A DNA stretch of 64,000 bases from Gammaproteobacteria bacterium (lineage in GTDB: Bacteria; Pseudomonadota; Gammaproteobacteria; Pseudomonadales; Azotimanducaceae), in NCBI GenBank assembly GCA_021773565.1, contig JAJFJZ010000009.1, positions 1-64,000 on the forward strand, written 5' to 3'. Positions within the stretch are counted from its first letter, which is position 1. Each line of letters begins with the position of its first letter. Of the stretch, positions 9,302 to 18,042 are shown piece by piece. Below the pieces are notes generated by a model. The model saw only the letters and a program-made list of their open reading frames with translations. It was not told the origin of the DNA and ran no database searches. Both the position numbers and the translations under genes were made by a program.

Positions 9302-9791
9302 TGTACTTTACTCTTGGGAAGGCTTGATTAGCGGGGTTGGTATAGCCGAATTTAATAGAAATGGTGACCATATCTATTTCATGATTGCGATATTCCAGGT
9401 TGTATAAACGCAAGTTCTGGACAACGGACTCCGCTTTCACGTCATACATAAAACCACGCAGGGTCAGTAAAATTCGTTCCCCACTGGTGATGGCTGCGCG
9501 AAGATAGGGCTGTAGTGCACCGGATACACCATCGAGTTCAACACTTACCGTGGGATCCGGTTGCAAGCTTATATCCGGTTCCTTGAAGCGCAGTGCTGTG
9601 CCAATAAATGTTTGTGTGGTGTTCGGGTTTGCCGGAGCGGATGCTTCCAGGAGCAGGTCGATGTCCTTATCGTGATTCGCCAGGCGTACATGACTTGGGA
9701 AGGTGCTGTGACGCAATTCAAACGCCCACTTGAGCGTACTCGAACTACTGGCCCGCGCCATGGCTTCTTTTTCGGCTAGTGTCCAACTCAT
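9273..9791 (-). CDS. Minor tail protein, DUF1833-like
   Basis: A 172-residue protein located where lambda has gpL. The sequence is beta-rich and resembles the DUF1833 family of phage tail-tip proteins. It starts with a short Ala/Ser-rich helix, and has no Cys residues and no visible iron-sulfur motif. The start codon overlaps the upstream minor tail gene by 4 bases. A structural role in the tip complex is inferred from position. Confidence 0.7.
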   Translation of the reverse strand: MSWTLAEKEAMARASSSSTLKWAFELRHSTFPSHVRLANHDKDIDLLLEASAPANPNTTQTFIGTALRFKEPDISLQPDPTVSVELDGVSGALQPYLRAAITSGERILLTLRGFMYDVKAESVVQNLRLYNLEYRNHEIDMVTISIKFGYTNPANQAFPRVKYSALSNPGLA

Positions 9792-10144
9792 GAGGTCAAT
9801 CGCTCACGCGTTTCAACGTTTAACGATGCTCTCCAACCTCCGGATGCGTAGGGTGAGACTTTCGGACTGCTGATGCGTACCTCATGCGTCACACTCACAC
9901 CCTGAGTGGTAATAGGCATATCGAACCAGTCAGCACCCTGGTTGGCATCGCCATCCCAATGGGTCCAGAAAGCTTGCACGGCTGAAGCGTCTGCCAGGAA
10001 AACGGATCCGGTAATTATGTTTACCTGGTCGGAGGAAAAGCGTTTTCTATGTGCAGGTCCGGACTCCAGCTTGGTCTCGATGAAAGTGGATTCAACGTAG
10101 TGGCCATAGCCTTCGCGCAGTAGTGGTCCAAATGTCCAGGCCAT
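9788..10144 (-). CDS. Minor tail protein (lambda M-like position)
   Basis: A 118-residue, Trp-rich, beta-strand protein between the tape measure gene and the DUF1833 gene. Its start overlaps the end of the tape measure gene by one base. In lambdoid siphophages the gene at this place (gpM) forms part of the tail tip. No catalytic motif is visible. The assignment rests on position and size more than on sequence. Confidence 0.65.
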   Translation of the reverse strand: MAWTFGPLLREGYGHYVESTFIETKLESGPAHRKRFSSDQVNIITGSVFLADASAVQAFWTHWDGDANQGADWFDMPITTQGVSVTHEVRISSPKVSPYASGGWRASLNVETRERLTS

Positions 10145-13068
10145 TAGGAGCGTGTCCTTTTCAATCCAAAGGTCTGACCAATCTGTGTAGATAAGCCACG
10201 TCCGGATGCCAGATCCTCACTGAGTGTGCGACGCACGATTCCCGGTACCGATTCTTCCAATACCAAACGAATGTTTCCGTTCGTATCCACGGTCTGCTCA
10301 GTCACACTCAATGGTGGCGACCCAGCGGATTGGTTGACCACAACAGAAATGTTTACGCCACCGCCCCCGGGTCGATCCAGGAAGTTGGTGAGGTCTCGGT
10401 TTTGCTCGGGCTTAATGACACGCTCACCCTTGTTCAGAATGTAGGTGCCTTCTTTGGGGACGTTTGATAAACCCGCGTGCGCCTGGCCTGCCAATGACAG
10501 TGAAGCTGCAGCAGAGGCGGCCGCTGCGAGTGCTCCAGTTGTCGCTATGGCTTGTGCAGCAGCTGCAGGTGCCAATGCTGGACCTATGATGGGAATGGCT
10601 GCTGTGGAAGCATAGGCGTTGATGCCGGCTACTAATGAACCGGAAAGCGCTTCAGCGGTGACTTTGGAGACCAATGCTGCGCTAAATTTTGAGTTTTGTT
10701 GGGACTTGATCCTGTCAAAAATCAACTTGGACAAGAGCATCTGGATGCCCATCTGGATGAGCTCAGCCGTAAGCCCAGCCACAGCACTTCTGGCAATATC
10801 TGCAAAGCTGCTCTTAAAATCCTGCCCGAATATCAGCGCATTGGCTGCAGAGGTAGCAAGTCCTGCTTCAAGGGTGCCACCTGGTCCGAACACTTCGGCA
10901 AAACTTGATCCCAGATTTGCGGCTGACATCTTGCCGGCTTCTTCCATTCGTTCTAACTGGCTGATAAAACCATCAAGTTGAGTGCCTTCACCGGCTTCAA
11001 TTTTGAGATCCGCTATGGCTGCCTTGTAGTCCAGCATTGAGAGCACACCCGTCTTGTGCAATTCCTCGATGGCCTGCAAGCGCTCCGCATAGCTGTCCTG
11101 GGTGGGTGCGTAACGTTCCAGAACCTCTGACTTCAATTCGATGGTACGCAGCAGGTCAGATTCGAGAGTGCGCTGTGTGATCAACGCCTCGATGGTTTCT
11201 CGCGTTGCATCTTTGTAGTGGTTCTGAACGTCGGTAATGATGCGGGTGCGCTCTTCCTGGCGCCGGATAGATTCGCTGGAAAAGTCGGTGACCGCTGCGA
11301 GTTCCTTATTACGATCGATCAGCAACCTGAGTGCAGGAACTCCGGACTTTTCTGCTTTTTCGGCGGCTTCCTGTGCTGCTTTTTTCTCCAACAAAGCCAG
11401 GGCTTCATCGCGAGTGACTTTAACTTTTGCGATTAGCGTATTGCGTGCCTTAGAGTTTGCGAGTGTGTTGGCTTCAACCAGTCCAATGCTGGTGACGTAA
11501 CTGTCGTTGATTTTTTCACGTTCACTCAGCAGAGATTTTTGAAGGGCAAGGAATTCACTTGCAGCACCTATGGCAACGCCGGTCCTGTCAAAATCGATTC
11601 TGGAGCGGTCGAGGATGGTGGGCATGGCTTTTATCGTATCGCCCACAGCCTTAATTTTGGCATTTATCACATCAAGTCGAGTTATGCGCTCTTCTTCTTC
11701 TTTTTTGAGATTCTCCCTCTCTTTTTTTCGAAGAAGCAACTTGCCTCTATTAGTCTCTGCGTCTGGTCCAACGTTCTTTTTATCGAATTCAGCTAACTTG
11801 GCGCGAACTTCTAGCAGGCCTTGTTCGGCATCAATTTGTTCCAGAATAAAATCTGTCTGTTTCTTCGCCAGCATGGCTATGTTGAGACCGTCGATTTCGC
11901 CTCGTAACTCCCCGATCTCTTTTTTCAGAGCCTTGGTGCGCTCCTTTGCCAGATCCGCTCTGTTTGCTAATAGAAACAATCCATATGCTGCCAGTATTGC
12001 CACGCCTACAGGCCCACCCAGGAATGACATAGCGGTTCTCAGGCCGGTCATTGCACTGTTGGCAACCAGAGAGGCACGCGTTGTCTGCAGCAACTGCGCC
12101 TTGTATGCCAACATACCGACAGTAGCGATATTGGTTGTGCCAGCCATTCTCAGTGTGGCAAAACTGGTCGCTGTCCCGGCGGTACGGAAGATACCCATAG
12201 CGCCAACCAGTCTGGCACCAAAAACTACCGCGAGTAATTCAGCTCCGTTAATGATGTTGTCAATGTTCTCACTAGCCAGGACGATACTTTCATTAACAGC
12301 GGTGATGGATGCTCTTAGAGATTCGTTTTCACCAACCCATACCTTGGAATTGGTTGCTGCGATTTCCAAGGCATCACTGGTAGTGCGAATAGTTTTAGCG
12401 TAATCGTCTTCGAATACTTTACTGGCATTCAGTACACCCTTAACAACCAGGTCGGCAGTAAGTGTGCCTTGCTCGCCCATTTTCTTGAGTTCGCTTTCAG
12501 CTACACCAGCTTCACGCGCGATCGCGGCCAGGAGAGGGGGTGCTGCTTCGGAAATGGTTCTGAATTCATCGCCGTTCAATACACCTTTGCCCAGAGCCTG
12601 GGACAGCTGGATGGTGGCGCTGGAGGCTTCCTGAGAGGTGGCTCCGTAAGCTTTCAATGCCCGGTTCACACCCAGGGTAAATTCAGCAACCTGCTTTTGG
12701 GAGATTCCTAATACGTCAGCACGTCGGGCGGTTCTTGAATACAGTGTGGCCACTGCTTCGAGATCCGTTCGCGTTTCGCGGGCAATCCGAACCACATCAC
12801 CGCTGGCAATTGATAAACCGTGCGTTGAGTTGGTTACCTGGGTCAGTCTGTTCTGAACACTGGTGTAGGCATCCGAGTACTGACGCACCAAACCAACAGA
12901 CAAGCTTGCACCCAGGGTGGCTGCAATAGTCACACCGGCGCGCTTGAACAGCTGCTGCACAGAGCGGGTATGCCGCTCCGCATCTCGTTGCGCACTAGCC
13001 AAACCACGCTTGAACTTTGTACCGTCAGAGGTCAGTTCAATGACTAATTTATCAAGTCGTTTTGTCAT
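10144..13068 (-). CDS. Tail tape measure protein
   Basis: A 974-residue protein and the longest tail gene after J. The N-terminal third (about 1-260) fits the tape-measure domain, including the SQALGKGVLNGDEFRTI segment. Hydrophobic stretches lie near 275-370 and in the Ala-rich region 790-880. Long Lys/Glu-rich coiled-coil segments run from about 375 to 640. The C-terminus is Gly/Asn-rich. Tape measure proteins set tail length and help DNA cross the inner membrane. The start overlaps the end of the chaperone extension by 4 bases, as in lambda G-T-H. Confidence 0.92.
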   Translation of the reverse strand: MTKRLDKLVIELTSDGTKFKRGLASAQRDAERHTRSVQQLFKRAGVTIAATLGASLSVGLVRQYSDAYTSVQNRLTQVTNSTHGLSIASGDVVRIARETRTDLEAVATLYSRTARRADVLGISQKQVAEFTLGVNRALKAYGATSQEASSATIQLSQALGKGVLNGDEFRTISEAAPPLLAAIAREAGVAESELKKMGEQGTLTADLVVKGVLNASKVFEDDYAKTIRTTSDALEIAATNSKVWVGENESLRASITAVNESIVLASENIDNIINGAELLAVVFGARLVGAMGIFRTAGTATSFATLRMAGTTNIATVGMLAYKAQLLQTTRASLVANSAMTGLRTAMSFLGGPVGVAILAAYGLFLLANRADLAKERTKALKKEIGELRGEIDGLNIAMLAKKQTDFILEQIDAEQGLLEVRAKLAEFDKKNVGPDAETNRGKLLLRKKERENLKKEEEERITRLDVINAKIKAVGDTIKAMPTILDRSRIDFDRTGVAIGAASEFLALQKSLLSEREKINDSYVTSIGLVEANTLANSKARNTLIAKVKVTRDEALALLEKKAAQEAAEKAEKSGVPALRLLIDRNKELAAVTDFSSESIRRQEERTRIITDVQNHYKDATRETIEALITQRTLESDLLRTIELKSEVLERYAPTQDSYAERLQAIEELHKTGVLSMLDYKAAIADLKIEAGEGTQLDGFISQLERMEEAGKMSAANLGSSFAEVFGPGGTLEAGLATSAANALIFGQDFKSSFADIARSAVAGLTAELIQMGIQMLLSKLIFDRIKSQQNSKFSAALVSKVTAEALSGSLVAGINAYASTAAIPIIGPALAPAAAAQAIATTGALAAAASAAASLSLAGQAHAGLSNVPKEGTYILNKGERVIKPEQNRDLTNFLDRPGGGGVNISVVVNQSAGSPPLSVTEQTVDTNGNIRLVLEESVPGIVRRTLSEDLASGRGLSTQIGQTFGLKRTRS

Positions 13069-13328
13069 TTGATTATTGCATCCGGTGGTAGTTCGCGTTC
13101 ACTGATCACGCCGGTCTTTGCCTTTTTGAGGGCAAGGTCGCGCGTTTCATCGATGTGTTGTTGTTCTTCGGAGGAGTTTGTTTGGACTTGGCCCTGTTTC
13201 ATGGCCAGAGCCAGCCGGAGCTGATACTCGGAATGCGGCAAGTGCATACCCATTTCATGAAGTGTTTTAAATCCCAGACGCTCCACGAGCTCCAGGCGGA
13301 ACTCAAGTTCAGGATTGTCCGTTAGGAC
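13065..13328 (-). CDS. Tail assembly chaperone extension (GT-type), made by -1 frameshift
   Basis: An 87-codon open frame that lacks a good start: its first in-frame candidate is a GTG at 13286 without a clear ribosome site, while the frame stays open back into the end of the preceding gene. The two frames meet at the heptamer A AAA AAG (13334-13328), the canonical X XXY YYZ slippery site. A -1 slip would join 118 residues of the G-like protein to these 87 residues, giving a GT fusion of about 205 residues. Lambda uses the same logic for gpG/gpGT. The T part is helical and charged. Confidence 0.82.
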   Translation of the reverse strand, partial: VLTDNPELEFRLELVERLGFKTLHEMGMHLPHSEYQLRLALAMKQGQVQTNSSEEQQHIDETRDLALKKAKTGVISERELPPDAIIK

Positions 13329-13681
13329 TTTTTTAGGGGATCTTCTTCATCATCGTCGGGACGATTGTAATTAATCACGCTTTTGAGCAGTTCTCCAAGA
13401 ATGCCTTCGCCAAGGTTTTCGGTGAAACTAACGATTTCTTTATCGGTGGGCTTCCTGTTCAGGAGAGCATGTCCAACCAATGAAGCCATTTCAGCAAGAT
13501 CGTCCGGTTTTTCTGACTGTTCACTGCTCTTGGAATCCTGAACTATTTCGCCCCTACCAATAAAATCCCAGACCAGTTTTGCAGACACTTCGTGAAGCTT
13601 GAAATCAAACTCACCAACTGTTTTGATCCGGGATCTGCCGATATAGGTACCCGCCAGTACTGCCTTGATATCAACTTCCAT
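13322..13681 (-). CDS. Tail assembly chaperone (lambda G-like)
   Basis: A 119-residue protein between the major tail protein and the tape measure gene, the constant place of siphophage tail chaperones. The C-terminus is acidic (DDDEED) and ends at PLKKS just after the slippery heptamer AAAAAAG. The short form made without slippage should be in excess over the fusion. Chaperones coat the tape measure during tail assembly and are absent from the mature virion. Starts one base after the major tail gene stop. Confidence 0.82.
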   Translation of the reverse strand: MEVDIKAVLAGTYIGRSRIKTVGEFDFKLHEVSAKLVWDFIGRGEIVQDSKSSEQSEKPDDLAEMASLVGHALLNRKPTDKEIVSFTENLGEGILGELLKSVINYNRPDDDEEDPLKKS

Positions 13682-13682
13682 A

Positions 13683-14114
13683 TTAAGCAGTTATCCCCCA
13701 GGTCACATCACCAGATTGTTTGCCAGCTACTATCATTTTCACCTGTGAACCGAACTGCGCCTCTGCAACCTTGCGGCTACCAAGAGCAACGGTTCGAATC
13801 GCGGTACGGCCATTGGAATAGGTTACCCTGAATCGAATGGCAGTCTTGTTGTCAACAAAACTGGTCAACAGAGTGTTGTAAACGGTGTCAGCGATATCGT
13901 TGAACACCATTTCCACGTCGGGCGAATCACTGACATCCGCTGCATACTCGTGTTCGGTTTTTGAGATGGGTGTGGTTTGCATAAATGCGGAAGTTCCACC
14001 CACCTCGCCGAATTGCAAGCAATTGACCAGGTCAATCCAGGTGTCGACAACCGCGGGATCTTCGTAAGCAAGTTGCGAACCTGCGGACAGTACTGCTGCT
14101 GCTGATAAAGCCAT
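13683..14114 (-). CDS. Major tail tube protein
   Basis: A 143-residue, mostly beta protein with an N-terminal Ala-rich segment. It lies directly upstream of the two chaperone frames, where the tube subunit is found. A strong ribosome site (GGAG-like, on the minus strand near 14125) fits high expression. It would polymerise into the non-contractile tube. No Ig-like C-terminal domain is present, so it is shorter than lambda gpV. Confidence 0.75.
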   Translation of the reverse strand: MALSAAAVLSAGSQLAYEDPAVVDTWIDLVNCLQFGEVGGTSAFMQTTPISKTEHEYAADVSDSPDVEMVFNDIADTVYNTLLTSFVDNKTAIRFRVTYSNGRTAIRTVALGSRKVAEAQFGSQVKMIVAGKQSGDVTWGITA

Positions 14115-14116
14115 TT

Positions 14117-14302
14117 CTATTTCTCCTGGGGTTTTTCTTTGATTGGACTAACTAATTTGAATTCCGAATCTGGAAGGAAACGCAGCCGGCCCTCGCCAAA
14201 ATCGATCGCATACAACGTGCTCTCTTTCTGGACTCTTATTTCCGTAACCGTGCCAGTCTTGAATGTTTTGCTCTGGACAGTGCTGCCTACCGTAATGCTC
14301 AT
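14117..14302 (-). CDS. Small conserved-looking phage protein, KOW-like
   Basis: A 61-residue protein between the tail terminator and tail tube genes, overlapping the terminator gene by 4 bases. The sequence alternates short beta strands (VGSTVQSKTFKTGTVTEI) and resembles a small SH3/KOW-type barrel. It may be an accessory tail or connector protein. No specific family recognised. Confidence 0.6.
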   Translation of the reverse strand: MSITVGSTVQSKTFKTGTVTEIRVQKESTLYAIDFGEGRLRFLPDSEFKLVSPIKEKPQEK

Positions 14303-14691
14303 GGGGTGTCTTCCTCATAAATGACTACATATCTTCGAACCAGGATGTCGTAAGTATTTTCACCCTGGGGGGAATAGGAAAAACTGTTGCGGTGCATGCC
14401 ATGTACCAGACCACTCAATGTAAGGTCGGCAAAAATCCCGGCCTCGCACAATGCTTCGATCGCATCCAGGTCGTCATCGGTAACGATGCCGGTCTTATGG
14501 ATCCCGATACTGACGATGGCCTCACAATATTGTTGAATTCCATCCTCGACGTTTTCGCCTTCATCGAAAAATATGTCGACAAATTCAGCGATACCCAACG
14601 AATGATGTTGTCGGCCGCTAAACACTTCACCGGTGTAGGTGGCGAGGATTTGTACCCGTATCTGGTCTCTGATCTGTTTTCGGGTGGTCAT
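14299..14691 (-). CDS. Tail terminator protein (lambda U-like position)
   Basis: A 130-residue alpha/beta protein between the Z-like completion protein and the tail tube gene. It overlaps both neighbours by 4 bases. Proteins at this position form the ring that ends tail growth and binds the head. Its sequence has no motif I can point to, so the name rests on synteny. Confidence 0.65.
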   Translation of the reverse strand: MTTRKQIRDQIRVQILATYTGEVFSGRQHHSLGIAEFVDIFFDEGENVEDGIQQYCEAIVSIGIHKTGIVTDDDLDAIEALCEAGIFADLTLSGLVHGMHRNSFSYSPQGENTYDILVRRYVVIYEEDTP

Positions 14692-15242
14692 GAGCGCAAT
14701 TTATTTATCCTGAATTGAAATTCGTGTTGCAGTAATCTGGGGTAGACAGTGCGCATGATGCGTTGAGATACCCGTGTGGTGATGCGTGCAGCGGACTGGT
14801 TAATGTCAAATTTTTGCGCATCAATTTTTAGTCGAGTTTTGCCTCGACGTTTGAATACCTGCCGCTGGTTGTTTTTTGGTCCGCGTGCAATAAAAGCTGA
14901 TGCAATTTTTCTACCAGCTATCGTTACGCCACGTCGGGTTGTACCTTTGCCGTCGACTGCTCTCTTAAGTTGAGACGGTGAAAATTGAGAGATGGCGGAT
15001 ACGGGTCTCAAGTAAACCGATATCCGCACACGCTGTTTGTTCGCGGTTGCACGGTTTAAAAAATACCGATCTTTAATGGTTTTTTGCTTTAGGTTATTTT
15101 CGTTTGCAATGCCACGTATTGAGCGTGTTCGAGTTTGCGAGCCGCTGTTGTTGAGCGCCTTTGCATTGGCTCTTTCGTATTCCACGCCTGAAATTCTGGC
15201 AAGCTTTCCACCTAAACGCGCAAGATCAGCTTCAAGCGCCAA
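14688..15242 (-). CDS. Tail completion protein (lambda Z-like)
   Basis: A 184-residue, very basic protein with many Arg and Lys. The N-terminal ALNNSGSQTRTRSIRGIA segment and the order FII-Z-U fit the prophage minor tail Z family. Such proteins are needed for joining tails to heads and may contact DNA. It overlaps the upstream connector gene by 11 bases. Confidence 0.75.
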   Translation of the reverse strand: MALEADLARLGGKLARISGVEYERANAKALNNSGSQTRTRSIRGIANENNLKQKTIKDRYFLNRATANKQRVRISVYLRPVSAISQFSPSQLKRAVDGKGTTRRGVTIAGRKIASAFIARGPKNNQRQVFKRRGKTRLKIDAQKFDINQSAARITTRVSQRIMRTVYPRLLQHEFQFRINKLRS

Positions 15243-15549
15243 AAGGCCTGACCTCCACAGTGATCATATGGCCGTTGGTAAACACCTGGCGTTGCACAAC
15301 CCAGTTGTCCTCGCCCTGGCATATCAAATCGCCAAATATAGGATTGTCTATTTCCAGCACTGAAATGGTGAACGCATTCTTCACACTAATGACCGTGCCG
15401 GTTTCATTAATGATCTCTATTTCCTGCTGAAGCAGGGCGCTGATCGGTACCGGTTGGGGATCCGCTTCACGATAGTAAATAACTTCTTTGTCGCTAACAG
15501 CGCGCAACGCCGTTGCTACAGCGTTACGCGCAATTTCGTTTAATGACAT
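15232..15549 (-). CDS. Head-tail connector (lambda FII-like position)
   Basis: A 105-residue, mostly beta protein between the decoration protein and the Z-like gene. In lambda this place holds FII, the head-tail joining protein. No diagnostic motif is visible; the assignment is by synteny and size. Confidence 0.6.
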   Translation of the reverse strand: MSLNEIARNAVATALRAVSDKEVIYYREADPQPVPISALLQQEIEIINETGTVISVKNAFTISVLEIDNPIFGDLICQGEDNWVVQRQVFTNGHMITVEVRPFGA

Positions 15550-15566
15550 TAGTTATTGAACGATTG

Positions 15567-15932
15567 TTAAGCGGTGACTGCGCCTACACCAGCATTGAGC
15601 TCAACCAGGATAGTACCGCCCGCAGCGGCTGTCTTGGTCTCCCAGGCAATGCATGCACCGGTAAGATCACCGGTCGCTGGAGTAGCGCTATGATCATCGA
15701 ACAAGCCAGCTGAAACATCGAAGATCGCTTGTTCTCCCGCTACGAACTCCGCACCACTTACTGCAGGCAACTCATGCAGCTCCTTCACCGCAAAACTGCA
15801 GGTCACACCCGTCAGTGCCGTTGCCAAGGGCACTGCAATCTGGCTGCCGATGATGATGGGAACGCCGTTTACAACGTCCGCAGGTGCCGGAATGGTTATT
15901 ACATTACCCGGCGCGCTTTTTGTTCTACTCAT
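15567..15932 (-). CDS. Capsid decoration / cement protein, DUF2190-like
   Basis: A 121-residue, Ala/Gly/Val-rich, beta protein immediately downstream of the capsid gene. The pattern (IPAPADVVNG..., then LATALTG...) resembles DUF2190 proteins that trimerise on capsids. A good ribosome site (AGGAGA, on the minus strand near 15942) precedes the start. It would stabilise the expanded head. Confidence 0.75.
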   Translation of the reverse strand: MSRTKSAPGNVITIPAPADVVNGVPIIIGSQIAVPLATALTGVTCSFAVKELHELPAVSGAEFVAGEQAIFDVSAGLFDDHSATPATGDLTGACIAWETKTAAAGGTILVELNAGVGAVTA

Positions 15933-16005
15933 TTTGTAAATCTCCTATTGAAATTCGGGGGTTAGGTTAGAGCTCTGCGAGATGCAGAGCACCCAACCAA
16001 TTAAC

Positions 16006-18042
16006 TTATGCGCCGGTAGAACGCAGAGCGCCCAACCAATTCACTGCAGCGATGCCATACTCGTAAACCACACGCCACTGGATGCCGTGCTGACGGAATG
16101 ACTCCTGAGATTCCAGCATGGGTGTTTGCACACCATTCAGGAATCCAACTTCGAACACAGGCACTTCGTTTGGATCACCAATCAAGTACCAGGGAGTACT
16201 ACTCAGGCGAGGGGTACCAATTGCCATGCCTATCAGCCCGCGTGCCTTGTTAGGCTTCTGCAGCTTGTTGGCGGTATCAGGATCGTACTGCGCTTCGTTG
16301 ATGACCTTGGCATCTTGTGCCAGACCGATAGGCCCCAGGAATGTCGGAACATTCTGCAGGTCCAAATACTCAACTGCTCCAGTATCTGCATTCGGAAGGA
16401 TTTGTGTTTTCAGCACCTCGATGGCTGCAGCAAACCCTGCGGCACTGGGAACACCTGTATGGACGTTGCCGTGATCAGCATGGAACAGGGTTTTGGTATC
16501 TGACATCACCGGACCTAAACCACTATTCAAGGCCAGCAAGGCGTAGACATCCTGCTCCAGGGTTCTGGCGGCCGCTCGACCCATCTGGCGACTGGCACCG
16601 GTGAACACACCCATGTCGTCATTCACCAGCATTTCGCGGGTTAAGCCAAGAATGCGACCTTTGGATTCTGCAGTGATGCTTTCCTTGCGGGCATCATCCA
16701 GCGTACCGTCGACAAACTCACCGTTCTCATCTCTGACACGCAGATCGGAGAAGGAGCCCATCAGGTAGCGGTTATGCGGGCGGAAATCCGACAAGTCACC
16801 GACAGCGCAGAATCCACGCCAGCTATCACCCGCCATGTTAAATGCACCAATCATGTTCTTGTGCATCACGTTTTCAAGGATGACGGAGAAGTCCGCCGTT
16901 GAATGGCTAATCGCACGTTGTGCAAGCTCGCTGCCAAACAAACCAACCGGGTTATCACCCGCACGTATCAGCGACTCTCTGGCGAGGTCCAGGAGCTTGG
17001 CACCCCGGAACGGATTATCACCGTCCACCTGGATCAACTTACCGGCATCGTCTTTAACGCCCGTTCTGCATTCCAACCACTGTTCAGCGGCTTCACGGTG
17101 TTTATCGACCTGATCTTTAACCATTTCGATTCCAGCCCCTCGATTCTTGGGTCCATTTTCGGCAACCTTGTCGATGACCAACTGTCGAACTTCATCGATG
17201 GGTTTTCCGCCCTTGATCAATTCGTCTGCGAATTCGCGTTTAAGGCCCACGCGATCCACCATCGATGTGATTTCACTGGCACGCGTGCGCTCAGCCTCAG
17301 CGCCGCGCTTCTCGCCTTCGGTATCAATTACCGGTTCAGCTTTTAAAGCCTGAGCCTTGGATGGTGCAGTGTTGTCGTCTGCTCTTTGGCTCTCATCCAC
17401 GACATCGTCGGATGCGGCCGCTTTTTTTGCCGGCTTGGCCGGTGTCGCTTTATCTGGCATGGTACGTTCCTCTATTTTATCGGTGATGGTGTAGTGCTCT
17501 TGTGAAGGGTTGTCCGATCTTCCAACCCCCACGGTGCTGTCTGCTGGAACCGAAACCAAAGAACCTTCGGCCGGTCGCCAGCGATTAACCCGGTATTCAT
17601 CTGGTCCGTTTTTATTAACCTTGACCAGAGTGCGCTCAAGGATGGTGTATCCCGCGCTCGTGTTGCCTACGATGCCGTCTTTGATGTCTCTCCAAAGATC
17701 GGCCACATCATCGCGTTGTGATAATTTGGCCTCGCACATGAGTCGGCCGTCTTCAAGCCAGGCCCGCTCGATCACACCCACCAAGCTGCTTAATCCATAG
17801 CGGTTATGGCCAATGAGCAAGGGTGCTGACCCGGTATTAAAGCGAGACAGGTCGATTTCATCGGCTTTGTGCCCAAGCACCTCAACCCAGGGATCATCAA
17901 ACCAACTGCTGCGCACGTAGGGCTCTTCGGAAGAAAGTGAAAATCTGAAACGCCTGGCATCATCATCAACAATGTGGGGTTTGCCGCCACTTTCCCGGTA
18001 CACCATAGGGCCTGACAGGGTTTGTATGTTTCCTACTTTCAT
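16006..18042 (-). CDS. Prohead protease-major capsid fusion protein
   Basis: A 678-residue polyprotein. Residues about 30-180 are an HK97-type prohead protease: His in LLIGHN (about 79), Ser in GNTSAGY (about 129), and the family-typical SLVSVPAD near 161-168. A linker of about 100 residues, rich in Ala, Lys and Asp (about 185-290), could act as an internal scaffold. The C-terminal part from about 300 is the capsid subunit, with the spine-helix and P-domain region ending at NWLGAL. Proteases and capsids are usually separate genes; here one frame encodes both, so self-cleavage is expected. Overlaps the portal gene by 4 bases. Confidence 0.85.
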   Translation of the reverse strand: MKVGNIQTLSGPMVYRESGGKPHIVDDDARRFRFSLSSEEPYVRSSWFDDPWVEVLGHKADEIDLSRFNTGSAPLLIGHNRYGLSSLVGVIERAWLEDGRLMCEAKLSQRDDVADLWRDIKDGIVGNTSAGYTILERTLVKVNKNGPDEYRVNRWRPAEGSLVSVPADSTVGVGRSDNPSQEHYTITDKIEERTMPDKATPAKPAKKAAASDDVVDESQRADDNTAPSKAQALKAEPVIDTEGEKRGAEAERTRASEITSMVDRVGLKREFADELIKGGKPIDEVRQLVIDKVAENGPKNRGAGIEMVKDQVDKHREAAEQWLECRTGVKDDAGKLIQVDGDNPFRGAKLLDLARESLIRAGDNPVGLFGSELAQRAISHSTADFSVILENVMHKNMIGAFNMAGDSWRGFCAVGDLSDFRPHNRYLMGSFSDLRVRDENGEFVDGTLDDARKESITAESKGRILGLTREMLVNDDMGVFTGASRQMGRAAARTLEQDVYALLALNSGLGPVMSDTKTLFHADHGNVHTGVPSAAGFAAAIEVLKTQILPNADTGAVEYLDLQNVPTFLGPIGLAQDAKVINEAQYDPDTANKLQKPNKARGLIGMAIGTPRLSSTPWYLIGDPNEVPVFEVGFLNGVQTPMLESQESFRQHGIQWRVVYEYGIAAVNWLGALRSTGA

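Noticed and set aside
11570-12403. 277-codon plus-strand ORF
   Set aside because: It is antisense to the tape measure gene, rich in Ser/Ala/Leu as expected from the reverse of a helical gene, and has no ribosome site.
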